Shown here: positions 1 through 5,541 of the stretch, piece after piece
Numbering within the stretch: the stretch's first letter is position 1
How the letters are laid out: each line of letters begins with the position of its first letter
Source of the DNA: Lachnoclostridium sp. UBA739
Lineage (GTDB): Bacteria; Bacillota_A; Clostridia; Lachnospirales; Lachnospiraceae
NCBI GenBank assembly: GCA_002297865.1
Contig: DBKX01000388.1
Coordinates: 4,256 to 11,824, forward strand
Direction: 5' to 3'
DNA: 7,569 bases
The notes under the pieces: generated by a model
What the model was told of the DNA's origin: nothing
What the model saw: only the letters and a program-made list of their open reading frames with translations
The model's database searches: none
Program-made: the position numbers and the translations under genes

Positions 1-312
1 ACCCTTTGGTGTAAACGAATACTGTTTTCGCTCATATACACTGACATTGGAATTCTTTAACTTACGTAGAATCTGATTTTCTTTCTTCACCTTTGCCGCA
101 AGTACGTAAATGTACTTAATATCTTCTTTTTTTCTTGCATCTATTGACTTCTTTACGATATGAAAATCCAGTAAATCTGCTTCTGGAATTCGTAACATCT
201 TAAGAAGTTCTTTTTGAAGCAGCGCTCTTTCGGCTGCATAATCTACTTTTCTTGTTTCCTCTGTGACTGGTAGTTTTCTAACATCCAGTTTCAGTTGGGA
301 TATCTTTAACAT
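1..312 (-). CDS. FAD-dependent oxidoreductase, COG2509-type (N-terminal part, cut by window edge)
   Basis: An open frame of 104 codons starts at ATG 312-310 and runs without a stop off the low end, so the 3' part is missing. The start has a strong ribosome binding site, GGAGG with a 5-nt spacer. The translation begins MLKISQLKLDV and continues through RKLPVTEETRK, LLKMLRIPEADLLDFHIVKK, SIDARKKEDIKYIYVLAAKV. This resembles the N-terminal domain of the large COG2509 FAD-dependent dehydrogenases of Clostridia, which start with an 'I.QLKLP' strand, a 'LKxLRI...' segment and the 'hxIxKxSIDARKK' signature ahead of the Rossmann fold. The FAD-binding GxGxxG motif should lie beyond the edge and is not seen. 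The gene starts 29 bp after the upstream flavoprotein stop with no terminator between, so the pair is probably cotranscribed. The physiological substrate of the family is unknown to me. Confidence 0.72.
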   Translation of the reverse strand, partial: MLKISQLKLDVRKLPVTEETRKVDYAAERALLQKELLKMLRIPEADLLDFHIVKKSIDARKKEDIKYIYVLAAKVKKENQILRKLKNSNVSVYERKQYSFTPKG

Positions 313-341
313 ATTTGCCTCCAAGTATTCATTTGACATTC

Positions 342-1565
342 TTATTTTTTTGCTGCATGTTTGCCTGCCACATAACCGCTTGCCCATGCCCATTGCAAAT
401 TATATCCCCCACATATACCATCTACGTCTAATATTTCTCCCGCCAAATACAGATGTTTTACAACTTTCGATTCCATCGTATCTGGGTCCACTTCTCTTGT
501 ATCAATCCCACCTGCACAAACCTGTGCATTTTCAAATCCATTGGTTTCTGTAATATGGAATGCCAATGCTTTCATGTATTTACATAAATTCATAAGCTTC
601 TGGTCATCTGCTTTCGCCATTGGCGTATCCGCTTTTATCTCTGCTTGTTTTAACAATACCAGAAGAGCCTTTTTATTGATAAAGCCTTCCAAGGCTTCTT
701 CTGCTGTGTTTTTTCCAAATAATTCTTTCTGGCGAAATACCAGTTCACGAAGCTGTTTTTCTTTCCATGACGGGAAGAAATCCACTTTCACAACAACCTT
801 CTTTTTCTCTAACAATGCCATTCCTGCAAAACGGCAAATCTGGAACACTGGAATCCCACTCACTCCATAATTCGTAAGCTGCAGCTCGCCAGCATCCTTC
901 GTTATATATTCATCCTCTATAAATAAAGATACAGCTGCATCCGTTCTAACACCTGCTAATGCTTTGCAAAACGGTTCTTTTGCCTTCAAACCAGTTAAGG
1001 CTGGGCAAAGCTTAGTGGTATGATGTCCTAACGCTTTGGCAAGCAAAAAACCGCTGCCATCAGAACCTTGTGCTGGCGAAGCCTTACCACCTGCTGACAA
1101 AATTACCTTCCTTGCTGTTACCGTTTTATCTCCATACTTTATCTCAAAAAGTCCATCTTTCTTTTTAATATGATCAACCCTGCATCCACATTCCATATGA
1201 ACACCGAGACGTTTTGCTTCATAGTACAAAGCATCTAATATAGTTGCCGCCTGTCCTGAGTATGGATAGAGATAACCATTGCGCTCTTTTACTAATACAC
1301 CAAGTTTTTCAAAGAACAAGACAGTGTCTATTGCCCCAAACTGCTGTAACGCTTTTTTGGGAAATGATGTCTGACTGCTTCGGTAGCATGCATCCTTTTG
1401 TTCTAAATTGGTAAAGTTGCATTTTCCATTACCAGTGGCAAGAATTTTCTTTCCTACTCTGTCTTTCTGTTCAAGAATTAACACTTGCATTCCTTGTCGC
1501 TGGCACGTAATCGCTGCCATAAGTCCTGAGGCACCGCCTCCGACGATTACTACTTGATTTTTCAT
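342..1565 (-). CDS. NAD(P)/FAD-dependent oxidoreductase, HI0933/BaiN family
   Basis: Flavoprotein of the HI0933 family (variously named BaiN-like or aminoacetone-oxidase-like). The reaction in this organism cannot be read from sequence; bile-acid reduction is described for one clostridial member. Taking Met at 1565 as residue 1 gives 407 aa, normal for the family. Visible motifs are the Rossmann GGGASG at 9-14 directly after an N-terminal beta strand, the family signature ATGNGKCNFTN at 43-53, an LTNYGVSG segment at about 230-237, CAGGID at about 350-355, and the C-terminal FAD-contacting block GEILDVDG..GGYNLQWAWASG at about 376-397. An in-frame ATG lies 3 codons upstream at 1574. I prefer 1565 because it has GGATGG/GGA just upstream and matches the usual 'M(K)xxVxIVGGGASG' start, but the choice is not certain. 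A near-consensus promoter sits about 40-70 bp upstream. No signal peptide; cytoplasmic. Confidence 0.9.
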   Translation of the reverse strand: MKNQVVIVGGGASGLMAAITCQRQGMQVLILEQKDRVGKKILATGNGKCNFTNLEQKDACYRSSQTSFPKKALQQFGAIDTVLFFEKLGVLVKERNGYLYPYSGQAATILDALYYEAKRLGVHMECGCRVDHIKKKDGLFEIKYGDKTVTARKVILSAGGKASPAQGSDGSGFLLAKALGHHTTKLCPALTGLKAKEPFCKALAGVRTDAAVSLFIEDEYITKDAGELQLTNYGVSGIPVFQICRFAGMALLEKKKVVVKVDFFPSWKEKQLRELVFRQKELFGKNTAEEALEGFINKKALLVLLKQAEIKADTPMAKADDQKLMNLCKYMKALAFHITETNGFENAQVCAGGIDTREVDPDTMESKVVKHLYLAGEILDVDGICGGYNLQWAWASGYVAGKHAAKK

Positions 1566-1604
1566 ACATTCCATCCGTTCTATCTTTGTCTTTTCTCTTC
1601 CCTT

Positions 1605-1633
1605 ATTGTACCCACATATAGAAAAGAATGCAA
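1605..1633 (-). promoter_or_regulatory. SigA-type promoter of the HI0933-family flavoprotein gene
   Basis: On the minus strand a TTGCAT -35 box (1633-1628) and a TACAAT -10 box (1610-1605) are separated by exactly 17 bp. Each box differs from consensus by one or two bases. Transcription should start near 1598, giving a leader of about 25-35 nt. The promoter lies downstream of the hairpin at 1646-1671, so the gene can be expressed independently of any transcript coming from the upstream structured region. Confidence 0.7.
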
Positions 1634-1645
1634 GTATGGGTTGGG

Positions 1646-1671
1646 AAAAACAAAGTGTGAGTTTCTCACAC
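1646..1671 (-). terminator. Rho-independent terminator-like hairpin, minus strand
   Basis: On the minus strand the arms GTGTGAG and CTCACAC form a perfect 7-bp stem with an AAA loop, followed by TTTGTTTTT. It lies just before the promoter at 1605-1633, so it would end read-through from upstream or the 3' end of a small RNA from the hairpin-rich region. The right arm can instead pair with an upstream segment (CAAAGTGT at 1710-1703 with ACACTTTG at 1658-1651). The hairpin may therefore be conditional, or the outer pairing may simply extend the structure. Confidence 0.55.
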
Positions 1672-1792
1672 CCTCGCGACTTAAGTTCTCTAAAAGGAAC
1701 TTACACTTTGCCGCGCCGAGCGGGTGTCGCTGTTTTTTAGCGACTGACTTTCTTACCCGTTCGTGTGCATCCAGCCCCGTTTTTAGGGGCTC

Positions 1793-1841
1793 ATTTAACT
1801 TATAGGGAAGGACTCGCAGAGGATTTTCCTATAAGTTAAAT
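1793..1841. repeat. Perfect 14-bp inverted repeat with 21-bp centre
   Basis: The arm ATTTAACTTATAGG (1793-1806) is exactly repeated in inverse at 1828-1841. On the plus strand the stem can be lengthened to about 18 pairs through G-U wobbles (1807/1827 and 1810/1824), while on the minus strand those become A-C mismatches. The loop contains a small CTC/GAG mini-stem. There is no T-run after either side, so this is not a standard terminator. It is the most extensive helix of the hairpin-rich element. Confidence 0.75.
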
Positions 1842-1878
1842 AGGCAGGGAAGCATCTGATACGATACCTCGTATACGC

Positions 1879-1952
1879 AAAAAATCCCCAAGCAGCAGTC
1901 ACAGATAACTCAAACTTTCACTTAACCTGTTTGTGACTGTTACTTGAGGATT
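1879..1952 (-). terminator. Rho-independent terminator of the BofC-domain gene
   Basis: It begins 7 bases after the stop codon of the BofC-domain gene. On the minus strand AATCCTCAAG (1952-1943) pairs with CTTGGGGATT (1892-1883) with a single U-G wobble. After a 3x3 internal loop, CAGTCACA (1939-1932) pairs perfectly with TGTGACTG (1903-1896). The run of six T (1884-1879) follows. The pairing only works fully in the minus direction (it would be C-A on plus), which fixes the strand. The loop of 28 nt is longer than usual. Confidence 0.8.
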
Positions 1953-1958
1953 GTCCAT

Positions 1959-2585
1959 TTAACTGGTGTAACCATCCAGCAAACTATATAATTCATTTTC
2001 ATCCTGTATCCATTTTCCATACATTAATTCCCTTTTATCTACTTCAGATAATTCATCTAGATTAATTCCTGTCTCATCCTCATAGATTGTCTTCTTATCA
2101 CTGTAGTAAACAACAACATTTCCATCCCGAATTATCATGAAATATTTATATAGAATTCCCTCGCTGTTGTAGGTTTTCTTTACAACAACCCGATCGGGTG
2201 CAAAGCTGACTAACTGCCAGGATACAAGACCTTTATTATATTCGTCCAGTGACTTATTCTGCACATATACATTAAGCCGATTTATGATCTGGTCCCTTGT
2301 CATTCCAACAAAATCATTTGGAATATTCTCCTTCTTTTCTTTTAGTTTGTCCGTTGCTAAGTCATAAATCTGCAACGTATAAGACGCATCTTTAGAAACT
2401 GTTGTTTTTGTATTGGCAGATACATCATAAGAACCAGTTCCAGATAATTTTTTTGTAACTCCACTCTGCTCCGTTGCATTACGATTAAATTTGTTTAAGG
2501 CATACCGGTAACTGACAAAATAACACGTAGATAACAGTACCGACAAACTAAGAAAAGAAATGGCATATATAGCTGCCTTTTTCAT
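1959..2585 (-). CDS. BofC C-terminal domain-containing membrane-anchored protein
   Basis: A 208-aa protein from Met at 2585. It has one N-terminal hydrophobic segment at about residues 5-25 after MKKAA, so it is a membrane-anchored or signal-anchored protein with its bulk outside the cytoplasm. A low-complexity Ser/Thr/Lys linker (about 35-68) is followed by a first small domain (about 70-135, with the segment NDFVGMTRDQIINRLNVY). The C-terminal domain at about 145-208 has the pattern 'YxxxxxDGNVVVYYSDKKTIYEDTGI.LDEL..........GKWIxxENELYxLLDGY', which I recognise as the BofC C-terminal domain. In Bacillus, BofC restrains the forespore protease SpoIVB, delaying sigma-K activation; whether this protein does the same is inference. 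An ATG at 2600 is in frame, but GGGGGT 8 nt before 2585 makes 2585 the better start. It follows the DUF3048 gene by 77 bp and is closed by a terminator. Confidence 0.75.
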   Translation of the reverse strand: MKKAAIYAISFLSLSVLLSTCYFVSYRYALNKFNRNATEQSGVTKKLSGTGSYDVSANTKTTVSKDASYTLQIYDLATDKLKEKKENIPNDFVGMTRDQIINRLNVYVQNKSLDEYNKGLVSWQLVSFAPDRVVVKKTYNSEGILYKYFMIIRDGNVVVYYSDKKTIYEDETGINLDELSEVDKRELMYGKWIQDENELYSLLDGYTS

Positions 2586-2662
2586 GTTACGAACCCCCAT
2601 TCCTGTTCTTACTCACTATAATGATAACCATATATACCACTTTTATACATATTCCTGTAAAT

Positions 2663-3742
2663 TTACTCAATACACAACTGTGATAGTCGTTTTTTCGGAT
2701 AAATCGAAATAAATGTCTTACCAGGATTCATTTTAAGGATTTTACCATCGCTATCATAATATACACGTTCTTTTTTTGCTTCATTTTTTGTCCATGTAAT
2801 CTTCATTGCCTTGCCGTCTGTAATATAGTATCCCTCCCCAGAGGCATTGGTAATATCCATGGTCTGATAGCCATTCTTGTCAATATCCCATTCATCCACT
2901 ACCTGAATAATTATGTTTTTAAACATGAGCTGTTTACCAGTTGATTTATCAATATGCTTATCACCAAACTGATACCTTAGGTACTGTCTTTTCTTCTTAT
3001 CGTAAGTGAAATAAGGAGAAGTATAACTGGAATACCCTAATGTTATCTTATCTGCCTTATCTCCTTTTATCCTCGTTTCTTTCTCATAAAAGGAAAACTT
3101 ATTCACCTTGTCACGAAGTGTCGTTCGATAACCTGCACTCTTAGTTCCCTTCATGATTCCATTATAACTTGCAAATGCATTATGTGGTGCCTTAATACTG
3201 GAGTCTCTATAAAAAACGGTATCTCCAAGTGTAGACAACCCGCTTAAATTATTGACACCTAATTCTTCTATCTTAGCCGTTGCGTACTTAGTCTGACCAA
3301 AATGTACATATATTGCATCATACTCATCTGCAAAACTTACAAAATAATGTCTTGCACTCCTTGTAGAACCGATTCGCTTGGAATCAAAATCCTGAAAAAT
3401 CCCCATCATCCTAGTAATGCCACCTTCTACAACGGCTTCATATAACACAGAAGCCTGAGAAGTGCCACACTGTGGATTGGCGGCTTTGATGTTATTAATC
3501 ATAATTGCATAAGGTCTTTGTTTTGCAATCTTTTTGTTTATCCACTCACCTGTCAGCCAGCTTCTTACCTGTCCCTTATGCGTATTGACTGGTTTAACAG
3601 ATGGTGACGGTTCTTCTGGCGTGGCAGTAACCTCTTCCATTGGTACAATCGCATCTTTTTCAGCTGACGTATCCTTTTTGCATCCTGCCATACACAGAAC
3701 AGCCAGCAAAACTATATAACACAATCTTATTTTTTTCTTCAT
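2663..3742 (-). CDS. DUF3048 domain-containing lipoprotein (YerB-like)
   Basis: A 359-aa secreted lipoprotein. MKKKIRLCYIVLLAVLCMAGC gives a positively charged n-region, a hydrophobic core and a lipobox with Cys21 as the lipidation site. An acidic, Pro/Thr/Ser-rich linker (about 24-58) leads to the DUF3048 N-terminal domain at about 66-205. Its recognisable segments are RPYAIMINN, QASVLYEAVVEGGITRMMGIFQ, the conserved IGSTRSARHYFVSFADEYDAIYVHFG (about 124-149), and APHNAF. The C-terminal DUF3048 half ends with YYDSDGKILKMNPGKTFISIYP near the C-terminus. The molecular role of YerB-type proteins is not established as far as I know. The frame is open upstream to a GTG at 3778 inside ybeY. I chose ATG 3742 because AGAGGT precedes it by 6 nt and the signal peptide begins there. 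It starts 28 bp after the ybeY stop, hence likely the same operon. Confidence 0.88.
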   Translation of the reverse strand: MKKKIRLCYIVLLAVLCMAGCKKDTSAEKDAIVPMEEVTATPEEPSPSVKPVNTHKGQVRSWLTGEWINKKIAKQRPYAIMINNIKAANPQCGTSQASVLYEAVVEGGITRMMGIFQDFDSKRIGSTRSARHYFVSFADEYDAIYVHFGQTKYATAKIEELGVNNLSGLSTLGDTVFYRDSSIKAPHNAFASYNGIMKGTKSAGYRTTLRDKVNKFSFYEKETRIKGDKADKITLGYSSYTSPYFTYDKKKRQYLRYQFGDKHIDKSTGKQLMFKNIIIQVVDEWDIDKNGYQTMDITNASGEGYYITDGKAMKITWTKNEAKKERVYYDSDGKILKMNPGKTFISIYPKKRLSQLCIE

Positions 3743-3770
3743 ACCTCTACCTCTATTGTTTTTCTGATTT

Positions 3771-4268
3771 CTAATCACGAAGAATATTACATCTTTGTAA
3801 AACTTCTTCTTGCTTTTTCTCCATCACTATCCTCTCATCATCTTCCATATGATCGTATCCGAACAAGTGCAGCATACTGTGAGCTACCAAGAAACCAAGT
3901 TCACGCTCCATACTATGCCCATACGCATTTGCCTGTTCCTCTACTTTCTCTACTGAGATCACAATATCCCCAAGCATCAATTCCCCTGTATCTGGATTAA
4001 AATCATAAGAATCTTCAGAAATGATTGAAAAGTCTCCAGGTTCATCGTATTCTAACGTCGGAAAGGATAATACATCTGTAGGACGATCAATATCTCTCGT
4101 TTCCAAATTGATCTGATGAATGCTCTCATTATCTGTTAGAACAACATTAAGTTCCGCTTCATAAGGGCATTCTGCGTAATCCAGTGCTTCCTCTATTACT
4201 TTGTTAATGATTTCCTCATATGAAATGTTTAATTCCTTATCTGTTTCGTATTCAATATTTACTGTCAT
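3771..4268 (-). CDS. ybeY: rRNA maturation RNase YbeY
   Basis: Single-strand-specific metallo-endoribonuclease used in 16S rRNA 3'-end maturation and 70S quality control. The 165-aa length is normal for the family. The zinc-binding signature H-x3-H-x5-H is complete: His130, His134 and His140 within AHSMLHLFGYDH. The conserved substrate-side segment INLETRDIDRPTDVLSFP lies at 53-70 with Arg58, followed by GDIVIS at 100-105. The N-terminal half contains a somewhat longer acidic insertion (about 73-95) between the LSFP strand and the GDI strand. The start codon overlaps the stop of a possible 14-codon upstream frame as ATGA. The gene's own ribosome binding site is mediocre (GGGA about 9 nt away). 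Neighbours phoH and the HD-domain gene upstream match the common Firmicutes order. After ybeY, the usual dgkA/cdd/era genes are absent and a lipoprotein gene follows. Confidence 0.96.
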   Translation of the reverse strand: MTVNIEYETDKELNISYEEIINKVIEEALDYAECPYEAELNVVLTDNESIHQINLETRDIDRPTDVLSFPTLEYDEPGDFSIISEDSYDFNPDTGELMLGDIVISVEKVEEQANAYGHSMERELGFLVAHSMLHLFGYDHMEDDERIVMEKKQEEVLQRCNILRD

Positions 4269-4309
4269 TCTTTGTTCCCAAACCTTTCAAGTACAGGATA
4301 ATTCTTCAT
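4265..4309 (-). CDS. Possible 14-codon upstream ORF coupled to ybeY
   Basis: In the ybeY leader, ATG at 4309 is preceded by AAGGAT about 6 nt away, a better ribosome binding site than that of ybeY itself. It opens the frame MKNYPVLERFGNKE, whose TGA stop (4267-4265) overlaps the ybeY ATG (4268-4266) as ATGA. This geometry is typical of translational coupling. The peptide has no recognisable motif and could be chance; the argument rests on site strength and the exact overlap. Confidence 0.3.
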   Translation of the reverse strand: MKNYPVLERFGNKE

Positions 4310-4314
4310 ATCCT
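4295..4314 (-). other. Small hairpin in the ybeY leader
   Basis: AGGATA (minus 4314-4309) and TATCCT (4300-4295) form a 6-bp stem with an 8-nt loop that holds the second and third codons of the possible upstream ORF. An overlapping AGGATA copy (4319-4314) offers an alternative partner. The fold would cover the start codon of the upstream ORF. It is modest in stability and could be incidental. Confidence 0.35.
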
Positions 4315-4348
4315 ATCCTTATTCGTATTTTGTACATATATCTAGTTA

Positions 4349-4377
4349 ATTATACCAAATGTTCCAAACATTGAAAC
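4349..4377 (-). promoter_or_regulatory. Promoter upstream of ybeY, with a dyad in its spacer
   Basis: A perfect TATAAT -10 box (minus 4354-4349) lies 17 bp after a weak -35, GTTTCA (4377-4372; three of six consensus bases). Transcription would start near 4342, leaving a leader of about 74 nt before ybeY. The spacer holds a perfect inverted repeat, AATGTT-TGG-AACATT (4372-4358). A repressor site there would block polymerase directly, but no regulator is evident nearby. The dyad is too short and lacks a T-run, so it is not a terminator for the preceding gene. Confidence 0.5.
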
Positions 4378-4386
4378 CACTATTTT

Positions 4387-5541
4387 CTATTTTTCTTGAA
4401 AAGCTTCAATGTAGTACTTCGTAAGAAGTTCCATTTCATTCTCCGAAAGTCCAGACTGTTCAAATAATCCCATCTCCTTACGTTTGTTAAAAATGGATTT
4501 TATCAGCCCTTCCATCGTAATCTTAAAGTCTGGTTCTTTGGTTTTCAGATATCGAATGGTGGTAGCAATGCTATCCGTTAACATAACAATCGCTGCCTCT
4601 TTGGAAGTCGGCTTATTTCGATGAATGTTATGCTCCTTTACTACCTCCACGACTCTCTGAGAAACGCCATGTTCCTTTAAGATTTCTACACCACTTATAA
4701 TATAATCATTTCCATTCATTCTGCCGATTTCATGATAACAGCCCCCCGCATAAGCCACATCAGCATTTGCATGAATTTGCTTTGCTGCACCTTCTGAGAT
4801 TTCACCGACTGAGATACTATGCTCGTAAATAGTTTCAGAAAACTCTTTTAACTGATTCAGTAGTTCTTCTTTCACTCTAGGTTCTTTGCATTCATATGCT
4901 TCAAAGCACATACGGATTCCCCATAAACATAAAATCATAACACCAGTACTAATAAGCTCATAAACTGCTTCTGCAGAAAAGTCAAATGCAAAGTCATGTA
5001 ACAGAATTAAAAATGCTATATTAGTTGTTAGACCAATTATCAAAATTGCCACGGTGTTTTTTAACTTGTCCAGGAATTCTTCGAGCAATAAGATTAGTGT
5101 TCCAAATGTGAAGTAACAGATAAATGTATCTACTGAAAGACCATTTATCATGCAATAGGATATGGTTAAAATGATGTGTAACGCGATCGCCATTTCAGAC
5201 GGAATGATTAGACCCATAATTAAGATGCCAAGCATCCAGAAATTAAGTGTCAGGTAGTTGCCAGAAAGCCAGACGACACCAAATGATGCTGCATATAGAC
5301 CACTGGTCAAAAGAAACTTCTTGGTAGAAAGGGTCTTTCCCCAACCTAATAATTCGATACATAATGTAAGTACAAATAGAAACTCTATGTTCCAAAATAT
5401 AATTTTACCAATGTCTGCTTGTGTGACTCCATAAGCTTTGCCTGCTAGAAATGAAATCAAAACAACTAGCAAGCTTGTAATACATACAAACTGTAAGCAC
5501 GGCGTAAACACCGTGCTTAAGATATTATCTCTTTTCTTCAT
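4387..5541 (-). CDS. Membrane-anchored HD-domain protein, short divergent PgpH/YqfF relative
   Basis: A 384-aa protein from Met at 5541. Residues about 7-213 hold seven or eight hydrophobic segments (for example 7-34, 47-66, 76-94, 97-114, 117-134, 137-157, 162-182, 192-213). A cytoplasmic HD-type domain spans about 235-355. It sits exactly where pgpH/yqfF lies in Firmicutes (after phoH, before ybeY). PgpH is a c-di-AMP phosphodiesterase of about 700 aa with an extracellular 7TMR-HDED domain, which is entirely absent here. In the HD domain I can align His241 (YEHS), His270-Glu271 (YHEIGRM in place of YHDIGKM), His304-Asn305 (EHN in place of the HH pair) and Asp323 (MLTDS). The loop after HD is about 20-25 residues shorter and the His of the ISHV segment is gone. 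Activity is therefore doubtful. The start at 5541 is supported by GAGGA 5 nt upstream; in-frame ATGs at 5604 and 5595 lie deep in phoH with poor sites. It overlaps phoH by 17 nt. Confidence 0.8.
   Translation of the reverse strand: MKKRDNILSTVFTPCLQFVCITSLLVVLISFLAGKAYGVTQADIGKIIFWNIEFLFVLTLCIELLGWGKTLSTKKFLLTSGLYAASFGVVWLSGNYLTLNFWMLGILIMGLIIPSEMAIALHIILTISYCMINGLSVDTFICYFTFGTLILLLEEFLDKLKNTVAILIIGLTTNIAFLILLHDFAFDFSAEAVYELISTGVMILCLWGIRMCFEAYECKEPRVKEELLNQLKEFSETIYEHSISVGEISEGAAKQIHANADVAYAGGCYHEIGRMNGNDYIISGVEILKEHGVSQRVVEVVKEHNIHRNKPTSKEAAIVMLTDSIATTIRYLKTKEPDFKITMEGLIKSIFNKRKEMGLFEQSGLSENEMELLTKYYIEAFQEK
5494..5519 (-). repeat. Perfect 9-bp inverted repeat at the start of the HD-protein coding region
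   Basis: TAAGCACGG and CCGTGCTTA (9-bp perfect arms, 8-nt loop) lie about 22 nt into the HD-domain gene and just after the phoH stop codon. In mRNA this is a stable hairpin for such an AT-rich region. There is no following T-run, so it is not a classic terminator. It may affect translation initiation or processing between phoH and the downstream gene, or be coincidental, because the codons (LSTVFTPCL) read normally. Confidence 0.6.

Larger units (their letters stand above)
1646..1880 (-). ncRNA. Candidate structured RNA or palindromic repeat element (multi-hairpin intergenic region)
   Basis: About 235 bp between two genes hold at least six inverted repeats. They are 1655-1661/1665-1671 (7 bp), 1682-1688/1697-1703 (7 bp), 1718-1725/1755-1763 (8 bp with one wobble and one bulge-side extension) enclosing 1726-1731/1739-1744 (6 bp), 1773-1778/1786-1791 (6 bp), 1793-1806/1828-1841 (14 bp perfect) and 1859-1864/1869-1874 (6 bp, 4-nt loop). 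Long-range alternatives also exist, such as 1651-1658 with 1703-1710 and 1668-1673 with 1722-1727. The region is locally more GC-rich than the flanks (around 1711-1730). Strand is unresolved. The T-run terminator and A-rich loops (TAAAAAC, TAAAAAAC) suit a minus-strand RNA ending near 1646. The extra stem extensions by G-U wobble instead favour plus. No clear dedicated promoter was found on either strand. It could be a known Firmicutes ncRNA class (the raiA RNA is one to compare) or a dispersed repeat; I cannot name it. Confidence 0.45.

Noticed and set aside
263..870. Plus-strand open frames opposite the flavoprotein gene
   Set aside because: They are antisense shadows of a gene with clear FAD-binding motifs on the minus strand and show no protein-family features of their own.
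1554..1805. An 83-codon plus-strand open frame covering the hairpin-rich region
   Set aside because: It begins inside the flavoprotein gene in the opposite direction, has no ribosome binding site, and its composition (Cys/Ser/Phe-rich with no domain) reflects translated inverted repeats. The region is better explained as RNA or repeat structure.
1646..1880. T-box, c-di-GMP, TPP or cobalamin riboswitch in the leader region
   Set aside because: I could not find the conserved core sequences of these classes on either strand, and the flavoprotein promoter lies downstream of the region.
2605..2645. A forespore sigma-G-like promoter before the BofC-domain gene (CATTATA -10 with an upstream GTATA)
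   Set aside because: The -10 fits, but the spacer to the nearest GTATA is 20 bp rather than the expected 17-18, and the region is so AT-rich that such matches are likely by chance. It is left as a hint only.
3743..3778. GTG start at 3778 adding 12 residues to the DUF3048 lipoprotein
   Set aside because: It lies within ybeY, and the extension would precede a normal signal peptide. ATG 3742 has an AGAGGT site 6 nt upstream.
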